Positions 1 to 6,740 of a stretch of 11,762 nucleotides of DNA are shown piece by piece. Numbering within the stretch: position 1 is the first letter of the stretch; each line of letters begins with the position of its first letter. Source of the DNA: Caldifarciminota bacterium (GTDB lineage Bacteria > Hydrothermota > Hydrothermia > LBFQ01 > DSFT01); NCBI GenBank assembly GCA_015494735.1, contig WGAQ01000027.1, positions 1 through 11,762 of the forward strand, in the 5' to 3' direction. A program made the position numbers and the translations under genes. The notes under the pieces were generated by a model. It did no database searches. It saw only the letters and a list, made by a program, of their open reading frames with translations, and was not told the DNA's origin.

Positions 1-1036
1 CCAGTATATTTACATCGATGCTTATGAGTTCCTTTTTCTCATCCTGCGTGAAGTATTCTACCTGTCGTCCGTCTCTCACAGCGGATATAATAAGGGCTGC
101 TGTAACGGCAGAGGTTCCTCCAGAAATCATAAATGAAAGGTCCCTGTCAGTGTAACCCTCCTGAAAAATCTTTTTCAGAGCATTTTTTATGCAATCGAGA
201 ATTTCCTGGTAATTGTTGAAATCGGCAGGACCTATCATCTGAAAAGTGGGACTGTCTTTCCTCGGGATAGCACCTTTTAAGGTGCAAACGAAATCTTTAT
301 AATACCCATCGCTTCCGTTTTTGCTTACCAGAATTAGAACCTTTTCAACCGTTCCCAGGTGATAGGCTATATATCTGGCAGGTAATTCTAAGTTAGTATT
401 GCAATTTTTCAGCATGTTTTTGCAGTTCTCGTCGTGATTTTGTTTTGACAGCTTTTCTAATATTATGCATCTCATCAATTCCCAATAATCATTGCAATAT
501 TGTTTGCTATGCGATCCGGATTTGGGGTCAATTTTGGGGATAGATAGCGCAAATATCAGGATTTTCTTCTTCTCCGGAACCCTCTTTACATGTCTTCCTC
601 TGGGGACTGAGGTCATGAGCATGAACAGCATGAGTATATTGAAGAACATGAGGGCGGAAGACGCTGCTGCCCAGTATATTCCTTCTCTCAGGTAATCCGT
701 AATCCAGCCTATGAGGACCAGTTCCAGAATCAGGGCTGTCAAACCGAAGACCGTTCCTATGTTTCCTCCCAGAACATCGCGAATTATTTTTCTGAAATTC
801 GTATCCGGTTTCTTCGAGTACATGAGACCAATTAATATCAAAAAAATCAGTATATTAACCATTATGGATATCCATGGTACCGGTAGATATTTCTCTATAA
901 TTTCACCGAGGAGCATATAGCCGGAAGGCTCGGGATCTGCTCTTTTAAGCATAAGCATAAGGGGAAGGGAAGAAATAAGCAGTATAAGGCCCTTTCTAAC
1001 TTCCAGGCGCTTTAACCATCTCAATATGACGCTCAT
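1..1036 (-). CDS. Membrane-anchored CARF-like protein, candidate type III CRISPR effector (partial, 3' end off window)
   Basis: This reading frame starts at ATG 1036 and stays open for 345 codons to the left edge, so the C-terminus is missing. Hydrophobic stretches at about residues 15-31, 52-73, 92-113 and 119-142 look like four membrane helices. A basic linker (about 146-158) follows, then a soluble Rossmann-like region: a first strand KKKILIFALS (157-166), an inner strand VEKVLILVSKNGSD, and FMISGGTSAVTAALIISAV (302-320) followed by VEYF. That last motif resembles the ITGGTK loop of CARF domains, which bind cyclic oligoadenylates, although the usual Lys is Ser here. In-frame stops just upstream support this start. 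It lies 16 bases after cmr1 on the same strand and is likely co-transcribed. Inference: a cOA-gated membrane effector in the general style of Cam1. The CARF assignment rests on motif shape and context; a SAVED-like or other Rossmann sensor is possible. Confidence 0.7.
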   Translation of the reverse strand, partial: MSVILRWLKRLEVRKGLILLISSLPLMLMLKRADPEPSGYMLLGEIIEKYLPVPWISIMVNILIFLILIGLMYSKKPDTNFRKIIRDVLGGNIGTVFGLTALILELVLIGWITDYLREGIYWAAASSALMFFNILMLFMLMTSVPRGRHVKRVPEKKKILIFALSIPKIDPKSGSHSKQYCNDYWELMRCIILEKLSKQNHDENCKNMLKNCNTNLELPARYIAYHLGTVEKVLILVSKNGSDGYYKDFVCTLKGAIPRKDSPTFQMIGPADFNNYQEILDCIKNALKKIFQEGYTDRDLSFMISGGTSAVTAALIISAVRDGRQVEYFTQDEKKELISIDVNIL

Positions 1037-1052
1037 GGTCCTGCTGCTTGCC

Positions 1053-2288
1053 TTAATAAATTCTTTCTATCAAATCGTATTTCCTGAGGGTGTTCAGAAA
1101 ATTCCCGATTACACTGAAATTGGGATAACCAACGCTGGTTATAATTCTCTTGTTTTCCTTCTCTTCATTCCATAAGAATAGCTGACTCTTTGAGGGTTTG
1201 AAATCGGAGGGCATGAGGATAATCATTCCCTCGAATTGCCTTTTATCTCCTATAACCTTCAGTATCAAAGGGGATGCCCTTCTTGCTTTCTCGCTGCCAT
1301 GGTGAAGGTGGACAGCCCCTTTTCTCCGAATACTGCTGAAGTAGAAGGGAAGGGGAAGACCGAAGACACTCCTTTCTACATCTATAGAGGGAACATTCTT
1401 TCCAGCGGTGTTGAGAGCGCTTTTGACATTGGAATAGTCCGGCTCGTAGTAGGACCTGTATGCATTCAGTAGAAATCCCATGAAATCGCACATGTCCATT
1501 GGGCTTTTAAAGGGTGCCGATTCACTTCCTTTATGCCATTTTTTTACCAGATACTTTCCTTCTCTTCCCCGCTGAACTTCCCTTATCCATCGATTGTAAT
1601 TCTTCCAGTTTTCCTTTTCGATTCTGTATATTTCGAAACTGGAGATGTGAGGGATGTGGGGTCGGGGAGAGTTTCCCATTATCTTCATGATCTCGTTCAG
1701 GTTATCTCTGACCCATTTCTTTAAATTTCCGAAATCGGGATGGAATTTCAGCGAAATGTGGGGAAGCTCTCCCTTTATATCCCTGACTCTCAGAGAGCCG
1801 AAGCACCTTCTGGAGCGCGTTCCAAAATTTCCCAGATTCGTCGAGAGCCACAGGACTGCCAGGAGTTTCTTAATATCTTCTTCCTTTGCCATCGGATGGA
1901 ATAGAATCTCCAAGGTAAATTTCCCCTGGAGATACTGCCTTCTTCGCTTTCCCCTCTGGTTTTCTTTGAATCTCTCATCGAGGGCAAATCCTATATAGTT
2001 GATGCCGGAACCGGAAATGGCATACCTTCCACCTGTACTCTGGAAATTTTTCGAAAATAAGCCCTTTGTTATCGATTGCTCCTTTATGCGAATATTCACC
2101 AATCCCCGTCTGGATGCGGTTCCCGTCCATCCGAAGAGTCTTTTCTCATCCTCGAATGAACCTCCTCCCACTCTAAACCACCATCTGAATAATCCTTTGA
2201 ATGAGGAGGGCCGGAGTTCGGATTCCATCAGCGCATTACCCATGAATAGATTGGTAACTATTTCCATCTGAACTTTATACTTTTTCAC
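1053..2288 (-). CDS. cmr1: Type III-B CRISPR RAMP protein Cmr1
   Basis: Cmr1 is a RAMP-fold subunit of the type III-B (Cmr) RNA-targeting complex and helps bind the 3' region of the crRNA and target RNA. The 411-residue protein has the family hallmark ELRPSSFKGLFRWWFR (24-39) near the N-terminus. It also has a second hallmark, LGNFGTRSRRCFGSLRV (152-168), the Arg/Gly-rich segment that in relatives reads GxRSRRGFGS. It starts at GTG 2288; a later ATG at codon 8 would cut into the first beta strand, so GTG is preferred. No clear ribosome binding site is present; a TAAAAT box ends 9 bases upstream of the start. It is the first gene of a leftward operon. The next gene is a membrane CARF-like protein rather than cmr2/cas10, so the rest of the effector module must lie further left or elsewhere. 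Confidence 0.9.
   Translation of the reverse strand: MKKYKVQMEIVTNLFMGNALMESELRPSSFKGLFRWWFRVGGGSFEDEKRLFGWTGTASRRGLVNIRIKEQSITKGLFSKNFQSTGGRYAISGSGINYIGFALDERFKENQRGKRRRQYLQGKFTLEILFHPMAKEEDIKKLLAVLWLSTNLGNFGTRSRRCFGSLRVRDIKGELPHISLKFHPDFGNLKKWVRDNLNEIMKIMGNSPRPHIPHISSFEIYRIEKENWKNYNRWIREVQRGREGKYLVKKWHKGSESAPFKSPMDMCDFMGFLLNAYRSYYEPDYSNVKSALNTAGKNVPSIDVERSVFGLPLPFYFSSIRRKGAVHLHHGSEKARRASPLILKVIGDKRQFEGMIILMPSDFKPSKSQLFLWNEEKENKRIITSVGYPNFSVIGNFLNTLRKYDLIERIY
2251..2281 (+). promoter_or_regulatory. Promoter of the Card1-like nuclease gene, inside the 5' end of cmr1
   Basis: A near-consensus -10 box TATACT lies at 2276-2281, with a weak -35-like TTGGTA at 2251-2256 (19-base spacer). Transcription would begin near 2288, giving a leader of roughly 27 bases that holds a ribosome binding site. 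The box lies inside the first codons of the oppositely oriented cmr1. Inferred from sequence only. Confidence 0.45.
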
Positions 2289-2297
2289 GGGGCAATT

Positions 2298-2303
2298 ATT
2301 TTA
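2298..2303 (-). promoter_or_regulatory. -10 box of the cmr1 operon
   Basis: Read on the minus strand this is TAAAAT, 9 bases before the GTG start of cmr1. The implied start site (about 2288-2291) is at or very near the start codon, so the message would be leaderless or nearly so. The box overlaps the leader of the opposing Card1-like gene. Confidence 0.45.
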
Positions 2304-2304
2304 A

Positions 2305-2310
2305 AGGAGG
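2305..2310 (+). promoter_or_regulatory. Ribosome binding site AGGAGG of the Card1-like gene
   Basis: A perfect Shine-Dalgarno core AGGAGG sits 4 bases before ATG 2315 and fixes this start. It contrasts with several genes in the window that have no such site. Confidence 0.7.
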
Positions 2311-2314
2311 GCGT

Positions 2315-3535
2315 ATGTCCAGACCCTTGCGAATAGTTCTTCTCGGCGGGAGGTCGTTTCCGGCTCTGTTAAATATACTCAGGGATTCCGTTGGTCTTGT
2401 GAAAGTTATAGCCTTTTCAACTCCTCAAAGACCCCATATACTCGAGCAATTTAAAGATGCGCTTCCCCCTTATCTGAGAAATAAATATGAATCGGACATT
2501 ATAGACCCTGATAATTTCGAAGCAGCCTATAATAAACTTTTCGAGACTATAAGCGAACTGGAAGAGGAGGTATCTATAGATATTACTCCAGCACCCAAAA
2601 TACCTGCTCTTGCTGCATGGGAAATTGCCCGGAAATTCAGGGCGGAGATAATATACACCTCTGTTGTTTCTATGATTCGATTTCGATTCGATTTTTCCGA
2701 TTCCACTTATCCACGCGTTTATTCCGAGAAGTTGCTCGATGAATCGATGGATGTTAGAACTTATCTATCCCTTTACGGCAGGAAAATGCGCAGAAACTGG
2801 AGTGTTATGGAACTGGAACTGAATTCCGATGATGTTTCGAGGAAGGAGAACCTGGCATTCGAAGTGGGCAGGCATTTTGTGATAAATTACGATGTTTATC
2901 AGTATCTTCTTCCTTTTCTCCGGTGTTTGCTCAATAAGTCGGACAGGATAGATGATTTCATTTTCGTGAGCAGGAATGCCATTTACGGATGCGATAAGTA
3001 CTGGAAGCGAAATAAGGACAGATGGAAGATGTTCGAAAGGGAATTCGAATATATGGAAAGTATTGGGTTGATAAGAGATCTGAAGAAAGGCCTGTTCAAC
3101 GCAGAGTTTTTATTGCCTTCCTCTAATGAGCAGTTTTTGCTGGGAAAGTGGCTGGATTTTTACATATACACCCTCTCCAGGTACACGGATCTCTTTCAGG
3201 ATTGTGAGTATTCTGTTGAAATTCCCTCTTCGGAAAATACTCGAAACGAACTGGACTTTATTGGCATAAGTTATAAGGGATGGGTTTACATTGCTGAAGC
3301 GAAAACAGGTGAAGTGACGAGAAAGGAACTGGATGCTCTGAATACTGTCGCTGATCTTATAGGAGGAAGAGCAATCGTCAAATACATGATTCTGTTTAGA
3401 AATTCGAATCAAATTAGCGAATCGTTTGTTTCCCAGGCAAGGGAGAGATGGATAAATGTTCTCTCTGTAAGGGATATAGCATCTCTGGACCTTTTCAGGG
3501 AGAGATTATCTAAACCTGAGTTCGGCCCTATCTAA
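2315..3535 (+). CDS. Card1/Can2-like CARF nuclease (DUF1887 family, PD-(D/E)XK)
   Basis: This 406-residue protein matches the layout of Card1/Can2 ancillary nucleases of type III CRISPR systems, which bind cyclic oligoadenylate (usually cA4) and then cut nucleic acid. The N-terminal Rossmann-like part (about 1-150) starts with strand RIVLLGG and has SIDITPAPKIPALAAWEIA (87-105) at the place of the CARF ligand loop. The C-terminal part has GKWLDFYIYTL (277-287), then NELDF (311-315) with Asp314, and YIAEAKTG (325-332) with Glu328 and Lys330. These form the metal-binding D...ExK core of a PD-(D/E)XK nuclease, followed by the typical IGGRAIVKYMIL. All expected nuclease residues appear present. 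The usual GGTK-type CARF loop reads PAPK here, which may change ligand binding. It is divergent from cmr1 and upstream of an antiporter. Whether it cuts DNA, RNA or both cannot be read from sequence. Confidence 0.87.
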   Translation: MSRPLRIVLLGGRSFPALLNILRDSVGLVKVIAFSTPQRPHILEQFKDALPPYLRNKYESDIIDPDNFEAAYNKLFETISELEEEVSIDITPAPKIPALAAWEIARKFRAEIIYTSVVSMIRFRFDFSDSTYPRVYSEKLLDESMDVRTYLSLYGRKMRRNWSVMELELNSDDVSRKENLAFEVGRHFVINYDVYQYLLPFLRCLLNKSDRIDDFIFVSRNAIYGCDKYWKRNKDRWKMFEREFEYMESIGLIRDLKKGLFNAEFLLPSSNEQFLLGKWLDFYIYTLSRYTDLFQDCEYSVEIPSSENTRNELDFIGISYKGWVYIAEAKTGEVTRKELDALNTVADLIGGRAIVKYMILFRNSNQISESFVSQARERWINVLSVRDIASLDLFRERLSKPEFGPI

Positions 3536-3541
3536 TTCCTT

Positions 3542-3547
3542 TAAACT
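3542..3547 (+). promoter_or_regulatory. Possible -10 box of the antiporter gene
   Basis: TAAACT lies in the 21-base gap after the nuclease gene and 9 bases before ATG 3557. It resembles the -10 boxes next to other starts in this window and would give a leaderless or nearly leaderless message. Co-transcription from the upstream gene is also possible. Confidence 0.35.
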
Positions 3548-3556
3548 TTGCCGACC

Positions 3557-4765
3557 ATGAAAGGCGGTGGACACGAAATTCTGCTTATAATCGCTCTGAT
3601 TCTGTTTCTGGCAAGGTTGTTCGGAAGCATATTCTCCAGATTCGGAGTTCCGTCGGTCATAGGGGAAATCGTGGCGGGTCTGGTTCTGGGACCCAGTCTC
3701 CTGGGAATCGTGGAGCCCAACGAGGTCCTGAAGCTCCTGTCGGAAATAGGAATTATCCTCCTGCTGTTCCACATCGGTCTGGAGGTGGACTTCGATATAT
3801 TGAAGAAAACGGGAATTCAGGCTTTTATCGTTGCCGTTATCGGGGCATTTCTGCCCGTTATTCTGGGGTACGGCGTGGGAAGGTACTTCATGGGTTTGAG
3901 CGATGTGGCCTCCCTTTTCGTGGGAGGGACGCTGGCTGCCACCAGTATAGGGATTACGGTCCGGATACTTCAGGAAATGGGGAAGATGAAGTACCGGGCT
4001 TCCCAGATTATACTTGCCGCCGCCATAGTGGATGACATCCTCGGGGTGCTCCTCCTCACCATGCTATACGAATTTGCACAGAATGGGACATTTCAAGCAT
4101 TTTCTGCTGCAAGGTATTCCATGTACGTGTTCACATTTCTGATTGCCGCCCCATTCGTTGCCTATGTGGCCGCCATGGCCATGGACTTCGTGGTGAAGAG
4201 GTATGGGGATCACAGAGTAATCGCTCCCTTCCTCCTTTCCCTTATGTTCTTTCTGGCTTATGCGGCTGAGAAGGTGGGGGCTCCGGAGATACTGGGAGCA
4301 TTCACGGGAGGCCTGGCTTTCTCCAGGAGGTTCAGAATTCCGTTCGTCAGGAATTTCAGGGTTTCCTCCCTCACGCTGGATAGAATCGAGGGAATTATAG
4401 AGCCCCTGATGCTTGTGTTCACACCCATGTTCTTCGTATATGTGGGGCTGGAAATTAACCTGCGGGAGATAGACTTCACCTGGAATCTCTTCTGGATATT
4501 CCTTCTTCTGTCTCTCGTGGCATTTGTCAGCAAGGGAATTGCGGGAATTTTCGTGAAGGGGAGTATGGCAGAGAGGTTCTTCATTGGACTGGCCATGATA
4601 CCCAGGGGCGAGGTGGGACTCATATTCGTGGAACTGGGGCGCATGAGCGGAATATTCGATGCCAGTCTCTACGCTGTCATGATAGGGGTCGTGGTGTTCA
4701 CCACATTCATCGCACCGTTTATGATGAGGTTTTATATAAACAGGACGGGCCTGTTCGCCGACTGA
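3557..4765 (+). CDS. CPA2-family cation/proton antiporter (Kef/NapA type), membrane domain only
   Basis: The protein (402 residues from ATG 3557) is almost entirely hydrophobic, with about 12-13 membrane segments, and fits the sodium/hydrogen exchanger family that swaps Na+ or K+ for protons. Seen: GEIVAGLVLGPSLLG (36-50), TSIGITVRIL (129-138), the paired acids VDDILG (158-163, Asp159-Asp160) that mark electrogenic CPA2 members, and the late helix motif PRGEVGLI (349-356). The chain ends right after the last helix, so there is no RCK/TrkA nucleotide-binding domain as in KefB/KefC. An in-frame TTG at 3548 would add three residues, but it directly abuts the TAAACT box, so ATG 3557 is preferred. 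Its stop codon ends on the base before csx3's stop codon begins on the other strand. Composition is GC-richer than the CRISPR genes. Ion specificity is not readable; a link to CRISPR immunity is speculative. Confidence 0.88.
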   Translation: MKGGGHEILLIIALILFLARLFGSIFSRFGVPSVIGEIVAGLVLGPSLLGIVEPNEVLKLLSEIGIILLLFHIGLEVDFDILKKTGIQAFIVAVIGAFLPVILGYGVGRYFMGLSDVASLFVGGTLAATSIGITVRILQEMGKMKYRASQIILAAAIVDDILGVLLLTMLYEFAQNGTFQAFSAARYSMYVFTFLIAAPFVAYVAAMAMDFVVKRYGDHRVIAPFLLSLMFFLAYAAEKVGAPEILGAFTGGLAFSRRFRIPFVRNFRVSSLTLDRIEGIIEPLMLVFTPMFFVYVGLEINLREIDFTWNLFWIFLLLSLVAFVSKGIAGIFVKGSMAERFFIGLAMIPRGEVGLIFVELGRMSGIFDASLYAVMIGVVVFTTFIAPFMMRFYINRTGLFAD

Positions 4766-5089
4766 TTACTCTGGAAGTTCTATTAAATCACCCGGAGCAT
4801 ATTCGGGAGTGTGGGAGGCCGTGACTATTCCTTTACCGATGCGTGGGTCGAAGATTGCGAGAACCTTTACCACGTGATAGAGATGTGTTAAATAACTGTA
4901 TAACCAGACCGGCCCCTTTCCCGATAGAACGACTATCATGTGGGAGAACTTATCGCTGACCGGGTCAGGGATATCCATGCTCTTCAGGTCTTCCGGAGTC
5001 AGGTTCCTTGTTAACTGGAACTCGATGATTGCAACATTCCCTTCCCTTCGAATGGAAAATCTGATGGGATTCTCACCTTTTACCTCCAC
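4766..5089 (-). CDS. csx3: Csx3 (Crn3) cA4 ring nuclease
   Basis: This 107-residue protein matches Csx3 over its full length. Known members cut cyclic tetra-adenylate, ending type III CRISPR signalling. Seen: LSGKGPVWLYSYLTHLYH (55-72), FDPRIG (80-85) and a C-terminal SHTPEYAPGDLIEL. As I recall the Archaeoglobus fulgidus protein, its catalytic-site residues His60, Asp69 and Arg71 correspond to His72, Asp81 and Arg83 here, so the enzyme looks intact. It starts at GTG 5089, supported by an AGGAGG site 6 bases upstream. It stands apart from cmr1 and the nuclease gene, with the antiporter in between, and is divergent from the asparaginase gene. No kinase-like or other fused domain is present. 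Inference: it provides the off-switch for the cOA-dependent proteins at the left of the window. Confidence 0.92.
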   Translation of the reverse strand: MEVKGENPIRFSIRREGNVAIIEFQLTRNLTPEDLKSMDIPDPVSDKFSHMIVVLSGKGPVWLYSYLTHLYHVVKVLAIFDPRIGKGIVTASHTPEYAPGDLIELPE

Positions 5090-5095
5090 CTGAAC

Positions 5096-5101
5096 CCTCC
5101 T
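5096..5101 (-). promoter_or_regulatory. Ribosome binding site AGGAGG of csx3
   Basis: On the minus strand AGGAGG is 6 bases before the GTG start. It decides in favour of this non-ATG start. Confidence 0.75.
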
Positions 5102-5113
5102 TTGTTGCAGTTA

Positions 5114-5119
5114 ATTTTA
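5114..5119 (-). promoter_or_regulatory. -10 box of csx3
   Basis: TAAAAT on the minus strand would start a message near 5107 with a leader of about 18 bases containing the AGGAGG site. It lies where the -35 region of the divergent asparaginase promoter would be, so the two promoters probably share DNA. Confidence 0.45.
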
Positions 5120-5132
5120 AAGACATCCACTT

Positions 5133-5138
5133 TAACCT
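5133..5138 (+). promoter_or_regulatory. -10 box of the asparaginase gene, leaderless spacing
   Basis: TAACCT is followed by exactly 6 bases (TTCCCC) and then ATG 5145. There is no Shine-Dalgarno sequence. The spacing implies that transcription starts at the A of the start codon. Confidence 0.5.
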
Positions 5139-5144
5139 TTCCCC

Positions 5145-6077
5145 ATGCCTATCAGAGGATTGATCGTTCACGGAGGTGCGGGGAGGTGGGAAGCCCGGAG
5201 GCTGGAGAGGGCAAAGCCCGTTTTGATACGTGCGGTGGAAAGGGGAATAGAAGCCTTTAACGAAAATGGGGATGTGGTCTCTGCCTGCGAGGAGGCTGTT
5301 AAGGTTCTGGAGGATTCTGCCCTTTTCAATGCAGGCACCGGCTCCACCCTGAACATATTCGGAGAGGTGGAAATGGATGCGTCCATAATGCGGGGGTGGG
5401 ACCTGGAGGCGGGGGCAGTTGCTGCTGTCAGGAGAATAAAGAATCCCATATCCCTTGCCCGAAAGGTTATGGAGGAGACGGACCACGTGATGCTGGTGGG
5501 GGAGGGGGCGGAGAGGTTTGCCCGCGCTCTGGGGTTCCAGGAGTACGATCCCATAACCCCCGAAAGGCTGGAGAAGTACAGGAAATATATGCAGAAGTTG
5601 AAGGAGGAGGGTATCGATGCCCTTCCGGTCAGGTGGAAGAGGCTGGGGGAGCTCATGAAGAAGTATCCCCATTACTTCCATGGAACTGTGGGATGCGTTG
5701 CCGTGGATGATGCCGGTAAAATCGTTTCTGCAAGCTCTACCGGCGGGGTGTTTCTGAAGCTGGAGGGGAGGGTGGGGGACACTCCCCAGATTGGCTCCGG
5801 AATCTATGCGACGGAATTTGCGGGGGCTTCTGCGACGGGAATCGGAGAAGGGATAGCCAGGGTGGTTCTGAGCAAGAGGATATGCGATGCAGTGGAGAGG
5901 GGCATTTCGATAGGGGAGGCTGTCAGGATGGGGATAGATTACCTTACGGAAAGAGTGGGGCTGGATGCGGGGGTGATTGCCCTCGATGTGGAGGGGAATG
6001 TGGCTCATCATAGCAATACGGGGACGATGCCTGTGGCTTATTACTCGAATGGAAAGATGGGTGTGGAGCAGGGGTAG
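5145..6077 (+). CDS. Plant-type (Ntn-hydrolase) L-asparaginase / isoaspartyl peptidase
   Basis: Members of this family hydrolyse L-asparagine and/or isoaspartyl dipeptides after cutting themselves into alpha and beta subunits. The 310-residue chain is the usual length. It opens with LIVHGGAGRW (6-15) and has FNAGTGSTLN (61-70). The self-cleavage site is HGTVGCVAVD (179-188), where Thr181 becomes the new N-terminus and nucleophile of the beta subunit. GRVGDTPQIGSGIYA (208-222) and SATGIGEG (229-236) hold the substrate-binding Arg209, Asp212 and the TGxGE turn. It is a cytosolic enzyme of amino-acid salvage or repair of damaged protein fragments (the E. coli relative is IaaA). The balance of the two activities cannot be told from sequence. 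It is transcribed away from csx3 across a 55-base gap. Confidence 0.92.
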   Translation: MPIRGLIVHGGAGRWEARRLERAKPVLIRAVERGIEAFNENGDVVSACEEAVKVLEDSALFNAGTGSTLNIFGEVEMDASIMRGWDLEAGAVAAVRRIKNPISLARKVMEETDHVMLVGEGAERFARALGFQEYDPITPERLEKYRKYMQKLKEEGIDALPVRWKRLGELMKKYPHYFHGTVGCVAVDDAGKIVSASSTGGVFLKLEGRVGDTPQIGSGIYATEFAGASATGIGEGIARVVLSKRICDAVERGISIGEAVRMGIDYLTERVGLDAGVIALDVEGNVAHHSNTGTMPVAYYSNGKMGVEQG

Positions 6078-6101
6078 GGTATTGCTCAGCTTCCATTTCC
6101 G

Positions 6102-6107
6102 TAAAAT
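6102..6107 (+). promoter_or_regulatory. -10 box, leaderless spacing, before the 203-residue gene
   Basis: TAAAAT, then 6 bases (TCTGTA), then ATG 6114. No Shine-Dalgarno site is seen. The box lies in the 36-base gap after the asparaginase gene. Confidence 0.5.
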
Positions 6108-6113
6108 TCTGTA

Positions 6114-6725
6114 ATGATGCTTCCGGTAATTCTGGCGCAACTTCCCGTGTACATGTCCCCTCTGGAAATGGGTTGGTCGGATTACCTGGAATATGGAGTT
6201 CTGGAGGGGTACGTCTGGGGAAGTGGAGTGGTTCCGGTGAAGATGCTCGTGGAAAATTATTCGCGGGGATATTTACCTCCGGATATCGATGTGGTCATGG
6301 TTTATCCCACACCCCGTGGAGAGGTACGTATCGTTCTGGATAAGGAACTGCGTAAGGAGATGGTGGAATACATGGAGAAAGTCGATTCCTCATGCGCATC
6401 CGGACAAGTGGTCGGGACCATGGTGGATGTGGAAGCCTTTCTGGACCCCTTATGGATTCCCGATATCCGTGTATATGGCAGAGATGGATTCCATTCTTCG
6501 AGGGTTTTGAGAAAGGGAGTGGATGTGCACCTCGTGTGCTACGAAACTGGAGAAAGGCGTTTCCTCGTACTTTATCCCGAGTACGTGCGCAGGGGAGATG
6601 TGGACCCCCTTTATTACGAAACGCCCTTTCCACCCCTGTATGTGGATATGGACTCCCTGATTCTCCTGAAGAAAATGCTTTCGGAAGATTACATAGGGCG
6701 CGCAATGCGGAGTTCGACTCGATAG
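6114..6725 (+). CDS. Unrecognised 203-residue protein
   Basis: I do not recognise this protein. It begins MMLPVILAQLPVYM, a short hydrophobic start without the positive charge of a typical signal peptide, so export is uncertain. The rest is mixed alpha/beta, with strands such as DIDVVMVYP (57-65), GEVRIVLD (69-76) and RRFLVLYPEYV (148-158). It is rich in Tyr, Val and Pro, has two Cys (94 and 142) and ends in a polar helix. Codon use and coding-strand bias match its neighbours and support a real gene. ATG 6114 and ATG 6117 are both possible; the first fits the TAAAAT box at 6-base spacing. It is followed 15 bases later by a beta-barrel gene and then a transferase gene, so a cell-envelope role is conceivable by context only. 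Confidence 0.75.
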   Translation: MMLPVILAQLPVYMSPLEMGWSDYLEYGVLEGYVWGSGVVPVKMLVENYSRGYLPPDIDVVMVYPTPRGEVRIVLDKELRKEMVEYMEKVDSSCASGQVVGTMVDVEAFLDPLWIPDIRVYGRDGFHSSRVLRKGVDVHLVCYETGERRFLVLYPEYVRRGDVDPLYYETPFPPLYVDMDSLILLKKMLSEDYIGRAMRSSTR

Positions 6726-6728
6726 GCT

Positions 6729-6734
6729 TAAAAT
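6729..6734 (+). promoter_or_regulatory. -10 box, leaderless spacing, before the beta-barrel gene
   Basis: TAAAAT, then 6 bases (TAGGCC), then ATG 6741. It occupies most of the 15-base gap after the previous stop codon. Confidence 0.5.
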
Positions 6735-6740
6735 TAGGCC

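Noticed and set aside
492..920. Small plus-strand open frames at 492-695 and 711-920
   Set aside because: They lie opposite the membrane CARF-like gene, which has a coherent helix-plus-Rossmann pattern; the plus-strand products show none.
3548..3550. TTG start for the antiporter
   Set aside because: It directly follows the TAAACT box and would add only three residues; ATG 3557 is better placed.
5101..5145. Archaeal TATA boxes upstream of starts
   Set aside because: The AT boxes end about 6-9 bases before the start codons, too close for an archaeal TATA box (about 25 bases upstream of the RNA start), and an outer-membrane barrel and strong AGGAGG sites favour a bacterium.
5073..6140. Long minus-strand open frame (355 codons) over the asparaginase gene and csx3 start
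   Set aside because: It reads as low-complexity His/Pro/Arg-rich sequence antisense to a clear Ntn-hydrolase gene.
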